A program made the position numbers and the translations under genes. From an uncultured Prosthecobacter sp. (GTDB lineage Bacteria; Verrucomicrobiota; Verrucomicrobiia; Verrucomicrobiales; Verrucomicrobiaceae), in assembly GCA_947523045.1 (NCBI GenBank), contig CANNUR010000123.1, positions 1 to 8,366 on the forward strand: a DNA stretch of 8,366 nt. Direction: 5' to 3'. Under the pieces are notes generated by a model that worked only from the letters and a program-made list of their open reading frames with translations, had not been told where the DNA came from and searched no databases. Each line of letters opens with the position of its first letter. The first letter of the stretch is position 1. Of the stretch, positions 1 to 5,831 are shown in pieces.

Positions 1-98
1 TCCCATCTCCCATCTCCCATCTCCCATCTCCCATCTCCCATCTCCCATCTCCCATCTCCCATCTCCCATCTCCCATCTCCCATCTCCCATCTCCCATC
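1..98. repeat. Perfect heptanucleotide tandem array, (TCCCATC)x14
   Basis: Fourteen identical 7-nt units are seen without a single mismatch. The array begins at the window edge, so it probably continues upstream. It ends 8 nt before the regulatory-looking element upstream of the sulfatase gene. Perfect identity suggests recent expansion or active homogenisation, and such an array is prone to slippage. It has no spacers, so it is not CRISPR. It resembles in kind the heptanucleotide STRR repeats known from cyanobacteria, but the origin here is unknown. Confidence 0.97.
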
Positions 99-106
99 AT
101 CCCCCT

Positions 107-133
107 TGCCAGATGCGACACGTTTTTTGCGGG
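107..133 (+). promoter_or_regulatory. Candidate regulatory element upstream of the sulfatase, shared with the DUF1080 gene
   Basis: The 27-nt stretch aligns without gaps to 7390-7416 with 20 of 27 identical positions. The shared core is TGCCARATSCGACAC, then four variable bases, then TTTGCSGG. It starts 68 nt upstream of the sulfatase ATG; the other copy starts 72 nt upstream of its ATG. Both copies follow a C-run and a heptamer array. Position and conservation suggest a promoter or activator site. I could not place convincing -35/-10 boxes, so the exact role is inference. Confidence 0.55.
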
Positions 134-174
134 GTAGATCGGTGCTTGACCGTCGTTATCGTGAGCCTACCGCC

Positions 175-1599
175 ATGATCCGTTTCCTCAGCCTCCTCCT
201 GCTTGCCGGTTCGCTGGCCGCCGCCACACCGCCGAACATCGTCTTCCTCATCTCCGACGACCACGCCTGGACCGACTACGGTTACATGGGCCATCCGCAC
301 ATCGAGACGCCGAACATCGACCGGCTCCAGGCCACCAGCGCCGCCTTCACCCGAGGCTACGTGCCCACCGCCCTCTGCCGACCCGCCCTCGCCACCTTCG
401 CCAACGGCCTGTACGCCCACCAGAGCAAGATCATCGGCAACGATCCCTCACCCCTGCCCGGCATGGCCGGTGGTGGCAAGGCCAAGGGTGCCAAGGGCAA
501 GGCCAAGGCCGGTGGCGAACCCGAGGCCTACAAGGCCCTGCGCGGCCAGTTGATCGACCACTTCTATGAGCACCCAGCCCTGCCGGCGATGCTCGCCAAG
601 CAGGGTTACCTCAGCCATCAGTCCGGCAAGTGGTGGGAGGGCGCCCCCCAGCGCGCCGGCTTCACCCATGCCATGACCCGCGGCTTCCCCCAGCCCGGCG
701 GTCGCCACGGCGACGACGGCCTCAAGATCGGTCGCGAGGGCCTTGAGCCCGTCTTCGGCTTCATCGACCACGCGCTCGCCGAGAAAAAGCCCTTCTTCCT
801 CTGGTATGCGCCCTTCATGCCGCACACCCCGCACACGCCGCCCGACCGACTCTTCCAGAAGTACAAGGCCAAGGGCATTGCCTCCGACCACGTCGCCCGC
901 TACTACGCCATGGTCGAATGGTTCGACGAAACCTGCGGTCAGCTCATGGATCGCATTGAAGAGAAGGGCCAGATGGAGAACACCCTCTTTGTCTACGTCG
1001 CCGACAACGGCTGGATTCAGGACCCGAACAGCCAGGGTTACGCCCCGCGCTCCAAGCAGTCGGCCAACGAGGGCGGCACCCGCCAACCCATCCTCTTCTC
1101 CTGGAAAGGCGTCATCCAGCCCGGCAAACGCGGCGAACAGCTCTGCTCCAGCATCGACATCGTGCCCACCGCCCTCGCCGCCGCCGGCGCCGAGATCCCC
1201 GCCAACCTGCCCGGCCTCAACCTGCTGCCCGTCCTCAAGTCCGGCGCCCCCACGCCGCGCCAGGACGTCTTCGGCGAGACCTTTGCGCACGACGTCGCCG
1301 AACTCAACAACCCCCAGGCCACCCTGCTTTACCGCTGGGTCATCGACGGTCGCTGGAAGCTCCTGCTCACCTACGACGGCAAGCTCGACCGCTACGCCAG
1401 CAGCCACCCCCGCACCGAAAAGCGCCCCCAGCTCTTTGACCTGCTCGCCGACCCCCACGAGGACCGCAACCTCGCCAAGGACCGCCCCGACCTCGTCGCC
1501 CGCCTCGCCGCCAAACTCCAGACTTGGTGGCCGGTCACCCAGCGCCAGGTCCTCACCGAGTGGACCGATGCGCCGGGGGCGTGGAAGGGCGGGGAGTGA
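175..1599 (+). CDS. Secreted sulfatase (alkaline phosphatase-like superfamily) with atypical CRPAL active-site motif
   Basis: This 474-residue protein is a predicted exported sulfatase that would hydrolyse sulfate esters, probably on carbohydrates; the substrate cannot be told from sequence. An earlier in-frame TTG at 106 exists, but ATG at 175 gives a clean signal peptide (MIRFLSLLLLAGSLAAA) and leaves the upstream element free. Seen in order: metal-binding Asp-Asp at residues 28-29 (SDDHAW), nucleophile region LCRPALATFANGLY with Cys68, SGKWW with Lys152, PHTPH with His217/His220, ADNGW with Asp277-Asn278, GGTRQP with Arg303, and the usual sulfatase tail LFDLLADPHEDRNLAKD. The canonical formylglycine motif is CxPxR; here the Arg is Leu72. 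A Gly/Lys/Ala-rich insert lies at residues 98-114, just after the active-site segment. It is monocistronic in this view, and its upstream element is shared with the DUF1080 gene at 7462. Family assignment is very secure; activity and substrate are not. Confidence 0.95.
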   Translation: MIRFLSLLLLAGSLAAATPPNIVFLISDDHAWTDYGYMGHPHIETPNIDRLQATSAAFTRGYVPTALCRPALATFANGLYAHQSKIIGNDPSPLPGMAGGGKAKGAKGKAKAGGEPEAYKALRGQLIDHFYEHPALPAMLAKQGYLSHQSGKWWEGAPQRAGFTHAMTRGFPQPGGRHGDDGLKIGREGLEPVFGFIDHALAEKKPFFLWYAPFMPHTPHTPPDRLFQKYKAKGIASDHVARYYAMVEWFDETCGQLMDRIEEKGQMENTLFVYVADNGWIQDPNSQGYAPRSKQSANEGGTRQPILFSWKGVIQPGKRGEQLCSSIDIVPTALAAAGAEIPANLPGLNLLPVLKSGAPTPRQDVFGETFAHDVAELNNPQATLLYRWVIDGRWKLLLTYDGKLDRYASSHPRTEKRPQLFDLLADPHEDRNLAKDRPDLVARLAAKLQTWWPVTQRQVLTEWTDAPGAWKGGE

Positions 1600-1606
1600 A
1601 GACTGA

Positions 1607-1634
1607 GTTTAAAGTTGAAGGTTTCAAGTTTAAG
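1607..1634. repeat. Degenerate heptamer array, GTTTAAR-type x4
   Basis: Four consecutive 7-nt units are seen: GTTTAAA, GTTGAAG, GTTTCAA, GTTTAAG. The array begins 8 nt after the sulfatase stop codon. It is AT-rich within GC-rich surroundings. Part of it could form a weak hairpin (TTGAA-GGT-TTCAA), but there is no U-run, so I do not call a terminator. Its unit is unrelated in sequence to the TCCCATC array but has the same 7-nt period. Confidence 0.75.
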
Positions 1635-1687
1635 GTGGGGAGCGTAGCGGGGTTGACCTCGGCCACGATACCTCCCAGGGTTCTTGA

Positions 1688-1861
1688 ATGGACTACAGCC
1701 CACTGACCGCCACAGGAACGGCCGTTTGGGGATTGGCAATCGCGGTTTCGGCCCTCCGCAGTTGCCTCGCGGGCCATGCACCTCTTTCCCTCCTCGGTTT
1801 TGGGATCTTCATGATGCTCAACATCGAGCTATGGGCGCTCGCACCGAGTCAGTTTCAATGA
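1688..1861 (+). CDS. Possible small two-TM membrane protein (57 aa), unrecognised
   Basis: A short ATG-to-TGA frame encodes 57 residues with very few charged positions (Asp2, Arg24, Glu47). Two hydrophobic segments are visible, roughly residues 8-27 (TAVWGLAIAVSAL core) and 31-51 (LSLLGFGIFMML core), so it would be a two-TM inner-membrane protein. An AGGG at 1677-1680 lies 7 nt before the ATG and could serve as a ribosome-binding site. I do not recognise a family. Against it: the frame overlaps the 3' end of the decayed minus-strand gene by about 30 nt, and its third-position GC is lower than in the neighbouring genes. A hydrophobic chance frame antisense to decayed DNA is a real alternative. 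Confidence 0.35.
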   Translation: MDYSPLTATGTAVWGLAIAVSALRSCLAGHAPLSLLGFGIFMMLNIELWALAPSQFQ

Positions 1862-2098
1862 CCTGGAAGTGGCGGACCGCTCCGAGCCTTCGATGATGTT
1901 CTGGTGGCCGCTGCGCGCCGCCTGGGTCATCGGGTCGTATTGGCGACCCTTGGGATCGTAGCATTTGGCGCCTGTCTGGCGGGGGTCAAAGGTGAGAAAG
2001 CGGCGGCAGAATCTCAGCGTCTCGCGTTGCACGAGGGTGGCCAGCGTGAAGCTATGCAGTTTCCGGAAGCCTCCGCGTTTGTCGAACACCTCTGGCAT
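1829..2098 (-). pseudogene. Four-helix-bundle 'suffix domain' protein, truncated/frameshifted remnant
   Basis: The minus-strand frame from ATG at 2098 encodes 89 residues that read like the N-terminal half of the four-helix-bundle suffix-domain family, related to the 23S rRNA intervening-sequence protein group. Landmarks are GGFRKLHSFTLATLV near residues 9-23, GRQYDPMTQAARSGHQNIIEG around residues 51-71, then SERSATS and LKLT. In intact relatives, as I recall them, LKLT is followed by a DVARASLAEL-like stretch. Here the frame instead ends at a TAG after RCERP. Shifting the frame gives a weak echo (SVRAPIAR) followed quickly by stops. This indicates a frameshift plus loss of the C-terminal half. 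The molecular role of the family is unknown to me beyond its helical fold. An AT-rich stretch upstream (about 2105-2140) may be its old promoter. Confidence 0.65.
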
Positions 2099-2202
2099 GC
2101 GACGCCATATTGGTCAAAATCATTAAGAAATTCAATGAAGTCCTGATGCCACTGCCGTGAAGGACCGGACTGACCTTATTGACGGCGTTGACGACAACGC
2201 AA

Positions 2203-2229
2203 GTGAGGTTAGTGAGGTCAGCGAGGTCA
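2203..2229. repeat. Three-copy nonamer repeat, GTGAGGTYA-type
   Basis: Three consecutive 9-nt units are seen: GTGAGGTTA, GTGAGGTCA, GCGAGGTCA. They lie about 30 nt beyond the stop codon of the DUF1501 gene, just past the hairpins there. The period is nine, unlike the seven of the other arrays in the window. No function is apparent. Confidence 0.6.
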
Positions 2230-2234
2230 CCACT

Positions 2235-2268
2235 CCCCCGCTCCCTCCGGGGGCTTGTTTACGCCCCC
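2235..2268 (-). terminator. Candidate terminator: two mutually exclusive GC hairpins at the end of the operon
   Basis: Two 6-bp GC stems share one arm. The first pairs 2249-2254 (GGGGGC) with 2263-2268 (GCCCCC) around an 8-nt loop that contains the DUF1501 stop codon. The second pairs 2235-2240 (CCCCCG) with 2248-2253 (CGGGGG) around a 7-nt loop. They cannot form together. They sit at the 3' end of a seven-gene minus-strand block, where a terminator is expected. No U-tract follows on the minus strand, so a classical intrinsic terminator is not proven. Confidence 0.4.
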
Positions 2269-3485
2269 ATCAACCCGACCGGTCCAAGCTCCGCGCCGGG
2301 GAAGACCTTGGCGAGGTCACCCGCACTCAGATCAAAGCTGGAGCGCAGGACTTCGGCGAAGACGCGGCGGAAGTCGGTCTCGGCGTGCAGGCCTCCCGGG
2401 CCGGGGGTGTTGAGGTTGAGGTCTTCCTCGGCCTGGATCGGCCAGGAGCCGAGCACGCGGCCGCCGCGGACGCGGTCGCCCAGGGCCAGAAAAGCAAAAC
2501 CGCGGCCGTGGTCGGTGCCGAGGCTGGCGTTTTCATAGAGGCGACGCCCGAACTCGGTGGTGACCATGACGGTGTAGCGCCCCCGCCGCGCGCGCAGATC
2601 GAGATCGAAGGCGGCGAGGCCTTCGGCAAGCACGCGAATCCGCTCGGCCTGCGGGCCGGTGGTGGCGCCCTGGAAGAAGTGGGTGTCCCAGCCGCCCAGA
2701 TCGACGCAGGCGACGCGCAGGCCGACCTGAGCCTTGATGAGCCGGGCGACCTCGCGCAGGCCGTCGCCAAAGGGATCGGTGGGATAAACCGCGCCGTTCT
2801 CGGGCGCCGCGCCGCGGCCCTGCAGGGCGCGCACGCGCTCGAAGAGATCGATCGTCTCAACCCCGCGTCGCCCGAGCAGGGTGACCTCGGCACCGTAGAG
2901 CGTGGCCAGGGCCTGGCGCGCGCGCTCGGGGTCGCCCTGGCGACCGGGTCGCAGGACGAGGTCATCGAGCTTTTCCAGCACGCTGACCGCCGGCGCACCG
3001 CGCAGGCACTCGGGCAGGACGCGACCGACCGCCACCGCGGCAAGGGCCGACGCGCTGCCACCGGCCTGCAGGCGCAGGAAGCGCCCGAGCCGGCCGCCTC
3101 CGGCGGGCGGGCCGTGCATGGAATCGCCATGCTCCATCTGGTCCTGGCAGTCGAAGTGTGAGCCGCTGGTGTTGTCGACCCCGACCGACTGCACCGCGCC
3201 AAACCGTCCCTCCTTCCAGGCCGCCTCCAAGGGGCGCAGGGCCGGGTGCAGGCCGTAGCGGTCATCGAGGCGAATCACGTCGCGCTGCGGAATCGCCAGC
3301 CCGGGGCGCAGCCGATGGTAGCGATCGTCGGCATGCGGCACGAGCAGGTTGAGGCTGTCGGCCCCGCCGCGCAGGAAGACGTGGACGAGGGTGTGTCCTT
3401 CCTCGACCGGCGCGTCCGCGGCCGTCAGACCCGGCGCGGCGGCGAGGGCGAGCTTGGAGATCAGGGAGCGGCGGGTGAGGGGCAT
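2259..3485 (-). CDS. DUF1501 family exported protein
   Basis: This 408-residue protein is a DUF1501 member, a family of exported proteins with an alkaline phosphatase/sulfatase-like fold and no established substrate. Residues 1-25 form a Tat-like signal (Arg5-Arg6 in LTRRSLISKLAL). Family landmarks are FLRGGADSLNLLVPH at 37-51, GSHFDCQDQMEHGDSMHG at 108-125, VDLGGWDTHF at 261-270, TTEFGRR at 309-315 and GTDHGRG at 323-329. The last two resemble metal-binding loops of the superfamily. Length is normal for the family. It is the last gene of the minus-strand operon. DUF1501 genes commonly sit directly next to a DUF1800 gene; here an 88-codon gene intervenes. The start is preceded by an AGATTTC heptamer array and no Shine-Dalgarno motif is visible, so translation initiation may be unusual or weak. 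Confidence 0.93.
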   Translation of the reverse strand: MPLTRRSLISKLALAAAPGLTAADAPVEEGHTLVHVFLRGGADSLNLLVPHADDRYHRLRPGLAIPQRDVIRLDDRYGLHPALRPLEAAWKEGRFGAVQSVGVDNTSGSHFDCQDQMEHGDSMHGPPAGGGRLGRFLRLQAGGSASALAAVAVGRVLPECLRGAPAVSVLEKLDDLVLRPGRQGDPERARQALATLYGAEVTLLGRRGVETIDLFERVRALQGRGAAPENGAVYPTDPFGDGLREVARLIKAQVGLRVACVDLGGWDTHFFQGATTGPQAERIRVLAEGLAAFDLDLRARRGRYTVMVTTEFGRRLYENASLGTDHGRGFAFLALGDRVRGGRVLGSWPIQAEEDLNLNTPGPGGLHAETDFRRVFAEVLRSSFDLSAGDLAKVFPGAELGPVGLMGA

Positions 3486-3490
3486 GGGAC

Positions 3491-3560
3491 AAATCTCAGA
3501 TTTCAGATTTCAGATTTCAGATTTCCAACCTCGAACCGAGAACCTTGAACCGAGGACGAC
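3491..3560. repeat. Compound heptamer array: (AGATTTC)x4 fused in register to GAACCGA-type units
   Basis: Four perfect AGATTTC units occupy 3498-3525, preceded by AAATCTC at 3491-3497. From 3526 the units become CAACCTC, GAACCGA, GAACCTT, GAACCGA, GGACGAC in the same 7-nt register. A fading echo (AGACTAC, AGATTCG) continues into the 3' end of the 88-codon gene. The array fills the gap between that gene's stop and the DUF1501 start and takes the place of a ribosome-binding site. Two unrelated unit families fused without loss of phase is the odd feature. Confidence 0.85.
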
Positions 3561-3563
3561 AGA

Positions 3564-3830
3564 CTACAGATTCGATTTCAGGTCGTGGGTGGAAGTTTCG
3601 GGAGTGTTGAGGACGTGGGCGGGGCACATGGCCTGGAAAGTGATCAGGCCGATCAGGGGGGCGAGGGTGATGACGAGGAACCATAGAATCTTGTCCTCGC
3701 TGGTGAACTTGCTGGCTGAGAGGATCCGCACCAGGGTGCGCCAGTACCAGACGAGGTAAAGCAGCCAGAGCACCCCCAGCAATATCTGGAAGGTGGATGA
3801 CATGGGCATGTTGAATTTGAGGGGAGGCAT
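3564..3830 (-). CDS. Small two-TM membrane protein, phospholipase D N-terminal (PLDc_N)-like
   Basis: The 88-residue protein has two hydrophobic helices, about residues 14-30 (FQILLGVLWLLYLVWYW region) and 47-66 (KILWFLVITLAPLIGLITF region), separated by a basic loop. The arrangement and the DKILWFLVITLAPLIG stretch resemble the PLDc_N membrane module often found alone in small inner-membrane proteins. Alternative starts Met8 and Met10 are possible, and no clear Shine-Dalgarno motif precedes any of them. It lies between DUF1800 (21 nt upstream) and DUF1501 (78 nt downstream) and is bracketed by heptamer repeats that contain an exact 12-bp inverted repeat. That suggests it was inserted into a formerly contiguous DUF1800-DUF1501 pair. 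Its last codons merge into the downstream repeat. Function is unknown. Confidence 0.75.
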   Translation of the reverse strand: MPPLKFNMPMSSTFQILLGVLWLLYLVWYWRTLVRILSASKFTSEDKILWFLVITLAPLIGLITFQAMCPAHVLNTPETSTHDLKSNL

Positions 3831-3836
3831 GGGGGA

Positions 3837-3857
3837 TTCTCGGTTCTCGGTTCAACA
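3837..3857. repeat. Short heptamer array (TTCTCGG)x2 plus TTCAACA
   Basis: Two perfect TTCTCGG units and one diverged unit are seen between the 88-codon gene and DUF1800. GGTTCTCGGTTC at 3842-3853 is the exact reverse complement of GAACCGAGAACC at 3533-3544. The array overlaps the DUF1800 stop codon (3852-3854), so the repeat supplies the 3' end of that gene. Confidence 0.75.
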
Positions 3858-5324
3858 GCGTTGAAAGGCGGGGCTGGCGAGGAGGAGGCCGAGCTGTTCG
3901 GCTTCGCTGTCGCTTTGCAGAGCGGCCTTCTCGGTGGGATCGGGGCGGCGGCCGACGAGATGGCGGAACCAGGCATCGGAACCGGCGGGGTCGAGGGCGC
4001 GGCGCAGGGAGGTGAGATCGATGCGAACGCTGGGCTGACGGTTTTCAGCAAGCGCAAAGGCAACGTTCCAACGCCAGAGCAGCGTGCCCATCCAGGGCAG
4101 TTCATCGTCGGGATAACCGTCGGGCGTCGGATACTGAAACAGGCCGTGGCCCATGCGCTGCAGCGGTTCGAGCAGGGGTTTGTCGGCCTGGGTGTCGGCA
4201 GCGAGGCCGCGCAGGGCGGAGACGAGGAACTTGAAGGGGCGCTTGAACAACTGGCCGCGACTGGCGGCAAACTCGGGCGAGCTGAAGATCAGCCGCAGCA
4301 GCGGCCGGATCTCGCCACCGCTGCGCTCGAACTCGGCGGCGAGACGAGCGACCAGGGACTCCGGCGGCTCCAGGCTGACGAAGCGTCGGCAGAGCTTGGT
4401 GGCGATGAAGCGGGCGGTCGAGGGATGCGCGCAGACGATGTCGATCAACCAGTCAAGGTCGCGGGCGCCGAGCCCCGCCGGGATGCGCCGGCCGAGCACG
4501 ACTTTTTCGCCGTCGTCATGCCAGTCGGGCCGGAAGAAGGCGGCGGAGGGGTTGCGGGCGAAGAAGCGCTTGCGGTCAAAGGTCCAGCCGCTCAGGCAGC
4601 GCGCCGCCTCAAGCACGTCCTGCTGGCTGTAACCGCCGTTGACGCCAAGCGTGTGCAGTTCGAGCAGCTCGCGCGCGTAGTTTTCGTTGGGAACCTCCTT
4701 GGTGCCGCGGCGCACCTTGTTGGAGACGCCGTCGAGATAGACCAGCATGGCCGGCGAGGTCGCCGAGGCGCGGATGAGGTCGCGGAAGTTGCCGAGCGCA
4801 TGGCGACGGATGACATCGCGGTCGTCGCTGGGCTTGAGGTAGATGCAGTCGCTCTTTTCGAGGTCGATGTTGAGGTGGTCGGTCCAGAACTCGACCATGA
4901 CCTCGAAGAGCTGGCGCCGGCTGTACACCGCGCGCAGCAGGGCGTGGCGGGTGAGTTCGTCGCGCAGCACGGGCTTGCGGAATTCATAGGCGTCGCCGGC
5001 GCTGAAGTAGAGGCTTTCGAAGCGTTCGGCGCGCAGGTCGCAGGCGGTGTCGTCGATCCGCTGCGGCTGCAGCTGCTCCTCGAGCCAAGCCGCGTGCCCG
5101 ATCCGGCGCAGGCGTTCGAGATCGCCGGGCCGGGGGCCGAAGGCGGCGCGGCTGAGCAGGTGGAAATCGGCATCGATGACGTCGCCGGACGGCGGCGACA
5201 TCCGCTCGGGCACGGCCTCGCCGAAGAACTCGCGGTTGAGGCCGCTGATGAGGCGGTCGCAACCGGTGAGGGCCGCCGGGGCCAGGGCGACGGCGCGCAG
5301 CCAGGCTCGGCGGGTTGGCTTCAT
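3852..5324 (-). CDS. DUF1800 family lipoprotein
   Basis: This 490-residue protein belongs to the DUF1800 family, exported proteins of unknown activity usually encoded beside DUF1501. The open frame extends upstream to 5753, but the ATG at 5324 is chosen because it overlaps the previous stop as ATGA and gives a signal sequence. That signal has Arg5-Arg6 (TRRAWLRA) and a lipobox LTGC with Cys22, so a Tat-exported lipoprotein is plausible. Landmarks are HLLSRAAFGP at 55-64, EFWTDHLNI at 145-153, PAMLVYLDG at 191-199, NENYARELLELHTLGVNGG at 213-231 and ARCLSGWTF at 241-249, all typical of the family. Length is normal. It is translationally coupled to the upstream membrane protein and is followed 21 nt later by a small membrane protein. 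The stop codon lies inside a heptamer repeat. It probably acts at the envelope with the DUF1501 partner, but no reaction is known. Confidence 0.94.
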   Translation of the reverse strand: MKPTRRAWLRAVALAPAALTGCDRLISGLNREFFGEAVPERMSPPSGDVIDADFHLLSRAAFGPRPGDLERLRRIGHAAWLEEQLQPQRIDDTACDLRAERFESLYFSAGDAYEFRKPVLRDELTRHALLRAVYSRRQLFEVMVEFWTDHLNIDLEKSDCIYLKPSDDRDVIRRHALGNFRDLIRASATSPAMLVYLDGVSNKVRRGTKEVPNENYARELLELHTLGVNGGYSQQDVLEAARCLSGWTFDRKRFFARNPSAAFFRPDWHDDGEKVVLGRRIPAGLGARDLDWLIDIVCAHPSTARFIATKLCRRFVSLEPPESLVARLAAEFERSGGEIRPLLRLIFSSPEFAASRGQLFKRPFKFLVSALRGLAADTQADKPLLEPLQRMGHGLFQYPTPDGYPDDELPWMGTLLWRWNVAFALAENRQPSVRIDLTSLRRALDPAGSDAWFRHLVGRRPDPTEKAALQSDSEAEQLGLLLASPAFQRC

Positions 5325-5821
5325 GCGCTGGGAGGGGTGAGCGGAGCTGCGGAAACCTTGCCGCCACCGAAGAGCGCGCGCACCTGCAGGCCGGCGCCGA
5401 TGACGGCGAGCAGGGGCAGCAGGACAAACCATCCGACCACTGGCAGCAGGGCAACGCAGACCAGGGTCAGCCCGCCATGCTTGACCTGGCGCCAGGGTTC
5501 GGCCAGCGGCCAGAGTCGCTCCCCGAGCAGCGCCGCCGTGCCGCCGACGCCGAGCAGGCCCCAGGTGAGCAGGACACCGCCGAGCAGCGCGGCCACCGCA
5601 CCCATCTTCGGCAGTTTCGACAGGACCGAGATGACCGCGATGCCGGCGATCAGCACCGGCAGACCGCAGAAGAAACTGCGCAGCAAACCGCGCTCGGCGA
5701 GGCGGCGCAGGCGCTGCGTGCGGTCGGGCCAGAGACCGGCGGCAAGGATCCACAGGGCCGGCAGGGCGAGGACAAAGGCGGCGGCGACGAGCAGCCAGGT
5801 GAAGACGGTGGAGAAGAGCAT
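5321..5821 (-). CDS. Four-TM integral membrane protein, unassigned
   Basis: The 166-residue protein has about four hydrophobic segments, near residues 5-30, 49-66, 74-99 and 116-144. A short basic loop (DRTQRLRRLAERG) follows the first, and the C-terminal tail is Ala/Pro-rich. The glycine-rich pattern in the second half (GGTAALLGERLW, then LLPVVGWFVLLPLLAVIGAGL) recalls membrane domains found next to bactofilin-type polymer-forming proteins, but this is only a resemblance and I do not assign a family. It starts 10 nt after the CpxP/Spy-like gene and its stop overlaps the DUF1800 start as ATGA, so it belongs to the same operon. A role as membrane partner or anchor for the exported DUF1800/DUF1501 proteins is inference. 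Confidence 0.8.
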   Translation of the reverse strand: MLFSTVFTWLLVAAAFVLALPALWILAAGLWPDRTQRLRRLAERGLLRSFFCGLPVLIAGIAVISVLSKLPKMGAVAALLGGVLLTWGLLGVGGTAALLGERLWPLAEPWRQVKHGGLTLVCVALLPVVGWFVLLPLLAVIGAGLQVRALFGGGKVSAAPLTPPSA

Positions 5822-5831
5822 GGCGACGGGT

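Larger units (their letters stand above)
1600..2258. other. Low-coding, partly degraded intergenic region
   Basis: This 659-nt stretch separates the sulfatase from the end of the minus-strand operon. It holds a heptamer array (1607-1634), a possible small plus-strand membrane protein (1688-1861), a broken four-helix-bundle gene on the minus strand (about 1829-2098), an AT-rich patch (about 2105-2140) just upstream of that broken gene, and a three-copy nonamer (2203-2229). The composition is less GC-rich and the reading frames are less tidy than in the flanking genes. It looks like a spot where accessory DNA has been gained and has decayed. I recognise nothing further in 1635-1687 or 2141-2202. 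Confidence 0.7.

Noticed and set aside
1..98. CRISPR array or telomere-like repeat
   Set aside because: The units are 7 nt with no spacers, and no cas genes are present. The window shows internal chromosomal genes, not a replicon end.
106..174. TTG start at 106 for the sulfatase
   Set aside because: It would add 23 residues in front of a clean signal peptide and would translate through the conserved upstream element.
448..1458. Minus-strand 336-codon frame opposite the sulfatase
   Set aside because: The sulfatase has all family landmarks on the plus strand; the antisense product is Gly/Val/Glu-rich low complexity.
2157..3161. Plus-strand 334-codon open frame opposite DUF1501
   Set aside because: DUF1501 on the other strand has unmistakable family motifs; this frame is compositional shadow that begins in the nonamer repeat.
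5325..5753. Upstream extension of the DUF1800 frame
   Set aside because: It overlaps the four-TM protein in another frame, reads as Arg/Ala-rich shadow, and would remove the signal peptide and ATGA coupling at 5324.
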